From NCBI GenBank assembly GCA_934572535.1, contig CAKTLJ010000017.1, forward strand, positions 1 to 38,363: a stretch of DNA of 38,363 nt, in the 5' to 3' direction. The notes under the pieces were generated by a model, which ran no database searches, was not told where the DNA came from, and saw only the letters and a program-made list of their open reading frames with translations. Below are positions 33,655 through 38,363 of this stretch, piece after piece. The position numbers were made by a program, and so were the translations under genes. Every line of letters starts with the position of its first letter. Position 1 is the stretch's first letter. Source of the DNA: an uncultured Eubacteriales bacterium (GTDB lineage Bacteria; Bacillota; Clostridia; Oscillospirales; Oscillospiraceae).

Positions 33655-33684
33655 AGCATAGCACCGGACGCGGGACATCGTCAA
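33655..33684 (-). promoter_or_regulatory. Promoter of the trpXYZ T-box leader
   Basis: On the minus strand, TTGACG (33679-33684) and TATGCT (33655-33660) are separated by 18 nt, with a TGC before the -10. Confidence 0.75.
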
Positions 33685-33751
33685 GACAGAGTTTTCACCA
33701 AAAGCGCGCCGCGTTTTCCCGCGTCCTCTGTACGGACTCCACAAAGCAAGA

Positions 33752-33782
33752 AACCACAGTGGATCGACCATCCACTGTGGTT
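33752..33782. repeat. Perfect 13-bp inverted repeat upstream of trpX
   Basis: AACCACAGTGGAT and its complement (33770-33782) flank the 5-nt loop CGACC. T-richness is modest on both sides, so a terminator is possible but not clear. It lies in the roughly 480-bp non-coding stretch between the trp promoter and the LysR gene, which otherwise holds only the operator-like motifs listed separately and a loose repeat (ACTATACTAA...CATTTGTAAAA at 33927 and 34083). Confidence 0.55.
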
Positions 33783-33976
33783 GCTTTCTGAGGAAGCTGC
33801 GCGGTCTCAAGAGAGCGGGAGACCTTGGGAACCCGGTCAGGAGAGGGAGACCAAGCTCTGATGCAACTTCAATGTATGGTCTGGCTCTGGGGCGGAGCCT
33901 TTCATACGTTCTCTTCCGTTGCTGCTACTATACTAAAAAACCTGCCATTTGTAAAACGAGAAAACCACATAGCCCC

Positions 33977-33993
33977 CATCAGAGTTTCTGATG
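33977..33993. promoter_or_regulatory. LysR-type operator candidate
   Basis: CATCAGA gtt TCTGATG is a perfect 7-bp inverted repeat containing the LysR-type T-N11-A pattern. The half-site CATCAGAG recurs as CTCTGATG at 33856-33863 and as CATCAGAG at 34132-34139, so three sites lie within 300 bp upstream of the LysR gene. An autoregulator site is a reasonable inference. Confidence 0.55.
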
Positions 33994-34162
33994 GTCCCTC
34001 TCCTGCCTCACTCCGGGGAAGGACCGGGCAAACCGGGCGTCCCGCGCGGCCGAAGTCCCCCTTGCTTTCTTCGCTGGATTCCACTATACTAACATGGAAT
34101 CATTTGTAAAATCACAGCTTTGCATCTCTAGCATCAGAGTCACTTGTGGAAAGGACGTCGCC

Positions 34163-35035
34163 ATGGACCTCAACAAACGAAACGCGCTGCTCACCGCCAT
34201 TGACGTGGGCAACATGACCCGGGCCGCCGAGCAGCTGGGCTACACCCAGTCCGGCCTGAGCTACATCATCAAGACCCTGGAAGCTGAGGTCGGCTTCCCG
34301 CTGCTGGTGCGCTCCCGCTCCGGGGTCCGTCCCACGGCGGACTGTATGCGCATCCTCCCGATCCTCCGGGACCTGCACCGCAAGAGCCAGATGCTGGAGC
34401 AGGAGGTGGCGGACATCCGTGGTCTGGCGGTCGGCACGGTCTCCGTGGGGGTCTTTCCCTGCATCTCGCGCTTCTGGATGCCCAGCATCCTGCGCAGCTT
34501 CACCGCCCGCTATCCCGGCATCACCCTGTCCATCCGGGAGAGCGGCCAGGAGGATCTGGACCAGTGGCTGCGGGACGGCTCCGTGGACCTGCTTCTCTAC
34601 AGCCGCCAGCCCAACTACACCCACCAGTGGATCCAGTTCAAGCAAGACGACCTGTGCGCCGTGGTGCCTGCGGGGCATCCCCTGGCCGCCGCGCGGGAGA
34701 TCGCCCTGGACCAGCTCACCGGAGAGCCTTTCATCATGGAGGACGACGCCCACGACCACGACATCCCCCGGCTGCTGAAAAATTCCGGCTTTCACCCCAA
34801 TATCTGCTGGTCCTCGAAGGACGAGCTGGCCATCCTGAACATGGTGGCCGCCGGTCTGGGGGTGAGCGTTCTGCCCGGCCTGTACCTCCAGGACATGCCC
34901 CAGGGGGTCACGACCCTGCCCCTGGTCCCCCGGGCCTACCGCCAGCTGGGGGCCGCCATGCTGAGCTTGCAGGAGCTGTCCCCCGCCGCCAGGCGCTTCC
35001 TGGACAGCGCCAAGACCACCATGGGGGTCACGTGA
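34163..35035 (+). CDS. LysR-family transcriptional regulator
   Basis: The 290-residue LTTR has an N-terminal winged HTH (KRNALLTAIDVGNMTRAAEQLGYTQSGLSYIIKTLE; MTRAAEQLGYTQSGLSYIIK is the HTH core) followed by an effector-binding domain (about 90-290) of periplasmic-binding type. The inducer cannot be read. ATG 34163 has AAAGGA upstream; an earlier in-frame ATG at 34094 would cross that site and the non-coding repeats. It lies between trpXYZ (divergent) and a small exporter gene 45 bp downstream, either of which may be a target. Operator-like CATCAGAG repeats lie upstream. Confidence 0.92.
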   Translation: MDLNKRNALLTAIDVGNMTRAAEQLGYTQSGLSYIIKTLEAEVGFPLLVRSRSGVRPTADCMRILPILRDLHRKSQMLEQEVADIRGLAVGTVSVGVFPCISRFWMPSILRSFTARYPGITLSIRESGQEDLDQWLRDGSVDLLLYSRQPNYTHQWIQFKQDDLCAVVPAGHPLAAAREIALDQLTGEPFIMEDDAHDHDIPRLLKNSGFHPNICWSSKDELAILNMVAAGLGVSVLPGLYLQDMPQGVTTLPLVPRAYRQLGAAMLSLQELSPAARRFLDSAKTTMGVT

Positions 35036-35080
35036 GGCCCCCATCCCTCCCGCAACGACGAACGACAAAGGAGCACCCTC

Positions 35081-35548
35081 TTGGAAGATTCTCTTCTCAT
35101 GCAATGCGCCGCCATCATGGGCATTTCCATGACCCCCGTGCTGGAGCTTCGCGGCGCCATCCCCTTTGGCCTGGCCATGGACCTGCCCGTGTGGCTGGTC
35201 TACCTCGTCGCGGTGATCGGCAACATGGTCCCGGTCCCCGCGATCATCCTCTTCGTCCGCAGCGCCTTCCGGTTCCTGCGGAAATTCCCCCGGTTGGAGG
35301 CAAAGATCTCCAGCCTGGAAAAGCGCGCCCATTTGAAGGGGCGGCTCGTCCGGAAATACCGCGTCCTGGGCCTCATCATTCTGGTGGCCATCCCCCTTCC
35401 CGGCACGGGGGCCTGGACCGGCGCGCTGGTCGCCGCCTTGCTGGAGATCCGCATCCAGTCGGCCCTGCCCTCCATCCTTCTGGGCGTTATGATCGCCGGC
35501 GGGATCATGACCGCCGCGGCCTGCGGCGTCAGCTCCCTTTGGTTTTGA
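35081..35548 (+). CDS. Small multidrug export family membrane protein (COG2426)
   Basis: The 155-residue protein has about four hydrophobic segments and resembles the Sm_multidrug_ex/COG2426 family. The ELRGAIPFGLAM stretch near the start and PLPGTGAWTGALVAALL near the middle are recognisable. Despite the family name, transport activity is poorly established. The start is TTG with AAAGGAG 7 nt upstream. It follows the LysR gene by 45 bp and may be its target or operon partner. A strong bidirectional terminator follows. Confidence 0.8.
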   Translation: MEDSLLMQCAAIMGISMTPVLELRGAIPFGLAMDLPVWLVYLVAVIGNMVPVPAIILFVRSAFRFLRKFPRLEAKISSLEKRAHLKGRLVRKYRVLGLIILVAIPLPGTGAWTGALVAALLEIRIQSALPSILLGVMIAGGIMTAAACGVSSLWF

Positions 35549-35554
35549 AGACAC

Positions 35555-35607
35555 AAAAAACTCGCAGCAGTTCAGGATAGCAACATCCTGCTGCTGCGAG
35601 TTTTTTT
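35555..35607. terminator. Bidirectional terminator before the right promoter switch
   Basis: The perfect 12-bp stem AACTCGCAGCAG / CTGCTGCGAGTT has an inner CAGGAT/ATCCTG hairpin, TTTTTTT on the right and AAAAAA on the left. It ends the exporter transcript and, read the other way, would stop transcription from the switch promoter in its present orientation. Confidence 0.9.
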
Positions 35608-35626
35608 ATGTGTACTTTTTGCGACC
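35599..35626. repeat. Putative recombination site C (right switch)
   Basis: The core GTGTAC (35610-35615) sits in ATGTGTAC, with an inner half-site GGTCGCAAAAAGTA (minus strand) that matches site A's inner half GCTATCAAAAGGTA at 10 of 14 positions. The outer half is blurred by the terminator T-tract. It pairs as an inverted repeat with site D (18 of 28 positions). The site is weaker than A or B; the geometry argument is stronger than the sequence. Confidence 0.42.
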
Positions 35627-35642
35627 TCGTGTCAATAGTTTC

Positions 35643-35671
35643 ATTATACAGCACAATTACAAATGTTACAA
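35643..35671 (-). promoter_or_regulatory. Sigma-A promoter inside the right putative invertible segment, pointing away from the VWA gene
   Basis: On the minus strand, TTGTAA (35666-35671) and a perfect TATAAT (35643-35648) are separated by 17 nt. As it stands it transcribes leftwards into the bidirectional terminator at 35555-35607. If sites C and D recombined, it would start near 35725 and drive the VWA gene at 35775. I see no good plus-strand promoter in the segment. Confidence 0.6.
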
Positions 35672-35734
35672 GCTGTTTCTGTCATTTCTTGTCAGTTTGA
35701 CGGAAATACTTGAAGCTTACAGAGAAAAGAACGT

Positions 35735-35762
35735 GTTCTTGAAATGTACACATTTCAAAAAA
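35735..35762. repeat. Putative recombination site D (right switch)
   Basis: TTGAAATGT ac ACATTTCAA (35739-35758) is a perfect inverted repeat, with core GTGTAC on the minus strand (plus GTACAC 35746-35751). Core-to-core distance to site C is 136 bp, against 137 bp for A/B. The outer half abuts the AGGAGG ribosome site of the VWA gene. It could instead be a plain operator or leader hairpin. Confidence 0.45.
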
Positions 35763-35774
35763 GGAGGATTTTTC

Positions 35775-38363
35775 ATGCGAAAACGAATCTTAAGTATCTT
35801 GCTCTCCCTTGTGATGGTGATGAGCTTACTGCCCGCTGCCGCCTTCGCGACAGGAGAGACAGAGGGCGAAGGCGAGACAGGAACGCCTGCGGCAGAGCCT
35901 AAGACGATTTATGTTGATGCAGCAAATGGCGATGACACGCAAACTGATGTTGGTACGACAGCAGAGAAGGCGTATCAGAGCTTGGAAAAAGCTGTTACCG
36001 CAGCAGCAAGCGGCGATACCATCCAGCTGGGCACGGGTAACTATACGCTATACAAGGTCGACAGCACAGGGCATACCAAAGGCAAAGACTTGACCTTTGT
36101 GGGTCAGGGAGCCGATAAAACAGGCTGGAATATCGGTGCAGAAGTTCCCGACCCGGCGAACTTCGGTACAGAGTACAACGGTGATTACAGCTTTGACGGC
36201 GCAGGAACGATTAAGTTCAAGGACATGACGCTCCGTTCCGGAAGTGCAGATTATCTGGGCTTTATCCGTGCGGATCAAACGGTTGTAGAAGATTGCACGA
36301 TCAACGGCAAGACGTTCTACTGGGGCTATACTTCTGCAACGTTTACGAATACCACGTTTAACTGCCCGAGTGGCGATTATGCACTCTGGACGTACAGTTC
36401 GCCCACAATGACCTTTGACAACTGTACCTTTAATTCTTCCGGTAAGGTTATCAATGTCTATACCGATTATGGTGCGGGTCAGCATGATATTACGGTTAAC
36501 TTTAAGGACTGCACGGTTACTAATACGGGATGGAGTTTTCTTTCAAAGCAGGTACTGAATGTCAATGACAGCAATATGGGCAATTTCAAGTATGTCCTCA
36601 ATATCTCCGGAAATAATACGGTTTCTAATGTGCCGTATGATAGCGTCACTTGTTCCCGTTTGTATGGTTTTGGTGGAAATGCTAAGACTAACAACACAGG
36701 TAGATTGGATGTAAACATTGACGGTACACCTGTTTGGGCAAATGGTAAGATGCTTACGCACGATCACTCTGCCGGTCAGCAGGACAATGCATTTACCACC
36801 GTTGAAGGCGATTGGATTACAAAACCAGACGGTACTCAAATCCGTACCGTAACCAAAACCTGCAAATACTGCGGCTATCAGGAAGAAACAAAGGAATTTG
36901 GATTGGACATTTCCCGATCCAAGACCGCAACGGCGCTGAATACGCGCGATTGGACTTCTGACGTGACCCTGTCCCTGCCCAGCGCAGAGGAAAAGCTGGC
37001 ATCGGATGTGGTATTTGTGCTGGACAAGTCCACGAGTACTGCATTGGAAGAACAGGCGCTGGATATGCTCAATAAACTGAAAGAGCAGGCAGAGAGCACG
37101 GAAGCAAAGGTCAAGGTCGGCGTTGTAATCTTCAATAAACAGGCAAATGTAACTCCGCTTACAGATCTTGCTGCCGGTTACGACTCCATTAAAAGCGCAA
37201 TCGAGCAAGAGATTAGCAGCGGAACAAACACCCACGCCGGACTTCTTGCAGGCAAGCAGATGCTGGACGAGGATACCGAAGTTGCCGCAAATCGGAAATA
37301 TCTGATTTTTGTAAGTGATGGTATCTCGTATATGTATGATCCGGACGGTAAGATTGTTCCGTACTATTGGAGAAGTGACAACCCGTACTATTCTTATGAC
37401 CCCTATAGCTGGTCGTTCAAGTATCACAACGATAATCCGCCTGAGGATTGGTCGGCATGGATTGCACAGATCGGCGGTATTATTGAAAAGGAAAACGTTA
37501 CCCCTATTCTGTACGCAGATCATAGGGCGGCTGTTAAAAATGGCACCTTAAATATTAGTGATTACACGGATGTAACGGATTTTGATGTCGATCAGTATAC
37601 TACCTGCGTGGATCGCGCATTGTATTATACATATCAGACTTACGCTGCCGCAAAGAATGCGGGATATAACTGCTACGCAGTTACTAATGGAAGCTCGACC
37701 GCATATCTTTGGGGTCCGGACTTTATGCGCTACTTGGCCGATGGACAAACGGTAGACTTCGACAAAATCCAGAATGACATCCTCTACGCCGTCAGTGCCG
37801 GTTCTACGGTAGAGGACAAGATGGGCGATGCGTTCGATTTTGTTCCCGGTTCGCTGAAGCTGACTGTCGGCGGCAAGGAGCTGAAATCCAAGGCAGACGG
37901 CAACATGACCTATTTCGGAGATGATGCCGAAAATCTGAGTGAAAATAACTACCGTTTCAAGGTGCTGTACGCTCTGGATACGGATGCTTTCGTCTGGACG
38001 ATCAACGAAAATGTTTCCAACTTTGCACCGGTTCAGCTGACCTATACCGTCAAGCTGACCACCCCCGAAACCACGCCGGGTACATACGGTGTAGAGGATC
38101 TGAAGGGCAAAAACGTGCTTTCTGACGAAGAGGCTGCAAAGGCGCTGTTCACCAATGAAAGTGCTGTTCTGAACGCTAAGAACAGCGCCGGTGCACCGCT
38201 CAAACCCTTGAACTTCCCGAAGCCCTCGGTTTCCTACAGGGTAACCGGCGGTGGAGGCGGCGGCGGTGGTTCGACCAGCTACTACCTTGCCCTCAAGAAG
38301 GTAGACGCGCAGGACGGCCACGCGCTCAGCGGCGCGCAGTTCGGCCTCTATCAGGACGGCAAG
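35775..38363 (+). CDS. Secreted VWA surface protein with beta-helix and SpaA-like domains, partial
   Basis: An 863-residue stretch is visible and runs off the window. The Sec signal peptide (MRKRILSILLSLVMVMS...AFA; cleavage near residue 25) resembles that of the left VWA protein. Residues about 40-330 look like a right-handed beta-helix (TIYVDAANGDD opening, repeated DCTIN, NTTFNC, NCTFNSS turns). A CKYCGY motif follows near 363, then a VWA domain with MIDAS residues DKSTS (D417), SGTNTHAGL and FVSDG. Beta-sandwich domains come next, then a glycine run, then LKKVDAQDGHALSGAQFGLY (from about 836), the start of a SpaA/prealbumin-like pilin domain. It probably acts as a large adhesin or pilus component. 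The ribosome site AAGGAGG is 7 nt from the ATG. Its promoter seems inverted away from it. The gene is AT-richer than the housekeeping genes, and the anchor lies beyond the window. Confidence 0.87.
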   Translation, partial: MRKRILSILLSLVMVMSLLPAAAFATGETEGEGETGTPAAEPKTIYVDAANGDDTQTDVGTTAEKAYQSLEKAVTAAASGDTIQLGTGNYTLYKVDSTGHTKGKDLTFVGQGADKTGWNIGAEVPDPANFGTEYNGDYSFDGAGTIKFKDMTLRSGSADYLGFIRADQTVVEDCTINGKTFYWGYTSATFTNTTFNCPSGDYALWTYSSPTMTFDNCTFNSSGKVINVYTDYGAGQHDITVNFKDCTVTNTGWSFLSKQVLNVNDSNMGNFKYVLNISGNNTVSNVPYDSVTCSRLYGFGGNAKTNNTGRLDVNIDGTPVWANGKMLTHDHSAGQQDNAFTTVEGDWITKPDGTQIRTVTKTCKYCGYQEETKEFGLDISRSKTATALNTRDWTSDVTLSLPSAEEKLASDVVFVLDKSTSTALEEQALDMLNKLKEQAESTEAKVKVGVVIFNKQANVTPLTDLAAGYDSIKSAIEQEISSGTNTHAGLLAGKQMLDEDTEVAANRKYLIFVSDGISYMYDPDGKIVPYYWRSDNPYYSYDPYSWSFKYHNDNPPEDWSAWIAQIGGIIEKENVTPILYADHRAAVKNGTLNISDYTDVTDFDVDQYTTCVDRALYYTYQTYAAAKNAGYNCYAVTNGSSTAYLWGPDFMRYLADGQTVDFDKIQNDILYAVSAGSTVEDKMGDAFDFVPGSLKLTVGGKELKSKADGNMTYFGDDAENLSENNYRFKVLYALDTDAFVWTINENVSNFAPVQLTYTVKLTTPETTPGTYGVEDLKGKNVLSDEEAAKALFTNESAVLNAKNSAGAPLKPLNFPKPSVSYRVTGGGGGGGGSTSYYLALKKVDAQDGHALSGAQFGLYQDGK

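Noticed and set aside
36543..37523. Open frames on the minus strand inside the right VWA gene.
   Set aside because: The plus strand encodes a clear signal peptide, VWA metal site and SpaA-like start; the opposite frames lack starts with ribosome sites.

Overview
The window looks like the chromosome of a GC-rich, Gram-positive gut anaerobe of the Clostridia, probably Oscillospiraceae (Flavonifractor/Lawsonibacter-like). This is inferred from AGGAGG-type ribosome sites with many TTG/GTG starts, sigma-A promoters, an L-box, a T-box in front of trpXYZ, an asnS/udk/prfC complement, and VWA/SLH/SpaA-type surface proteins. Housekeeping genes are clearly GC-rich. The two surface-protein genes at the ends and the island at about 16.5-18.0 kb are visibly AT-richer.

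Layout. (1) 1-2848, minus strand: a VWA surface protein with an Spy0128-like domain and the start of an SLH domain, broken by a frameshift near 640. (2) 2849-3104: a putative invertible promoter, followed by a small serine recombinase (3105-3728). (3) 3822-4792: a holin/endolysin pair without other phage genes. (4) 5036-7544: two convergent MFS transporters. (5) 7619-11215, minus: an operon mtaB-thyA-folA-SIR2-like. (6) 11359-16109, plus: yfbR-like nucleotidase, ACT-domain protein, UPF0210/PFL protein, pgi, a mini P-loop protein and a zinc-ribbon protein. (7) 16257-17991, minus: an AT-rich island with a GIY-YIG/EVE-like nuclease between two genes that seem to have lost their middles (VWA and macro-domain proteins). 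(8) 18156-19487, minus: Fe-alcohol dehydrogenase and tRNA-Arg(CCG). (9) 19688-26677: CNNM/CBS protein, two small membrane proteins, prfC, udk, a flavin-reductase-like protein and asnS. (10) 26760-30100, minus: lysA, dapB and dapA, the last behind a lysine riboswitch with a readable terminator/antiterminator. (11) 30185-33684: a small acidic protein, then trpXYZ behind a T-box. (12) 34163-35548: a LysR regulator and a small membrane exporter. (13) 35555-38363, plus: a second putative invertible promoter and a second VWA surface protein running off the window.

The main discovery candidate is the pair of promoter switches. Upstream of each terminal VWA gene lie two inverted sites sharing the core GTGTAC. 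Core-to-core distance is 137 bp on the left and 136 bp on the right. Between the sites is one good sigma-A promoter, with its -10 box exactly 27 nt from the nearer core in both cases. In both cases it points away from the surface gene, so both would be OFF as assembled. The left pair has four half-sites fitting GCTAYCARARNGTR and adjoins a serine recombinase gene. The simplest reading is that one recombinase phase-varies two cell-surface proteins 33 kb apart. This is inferred from sequence geometry only; no inversion has been observed.
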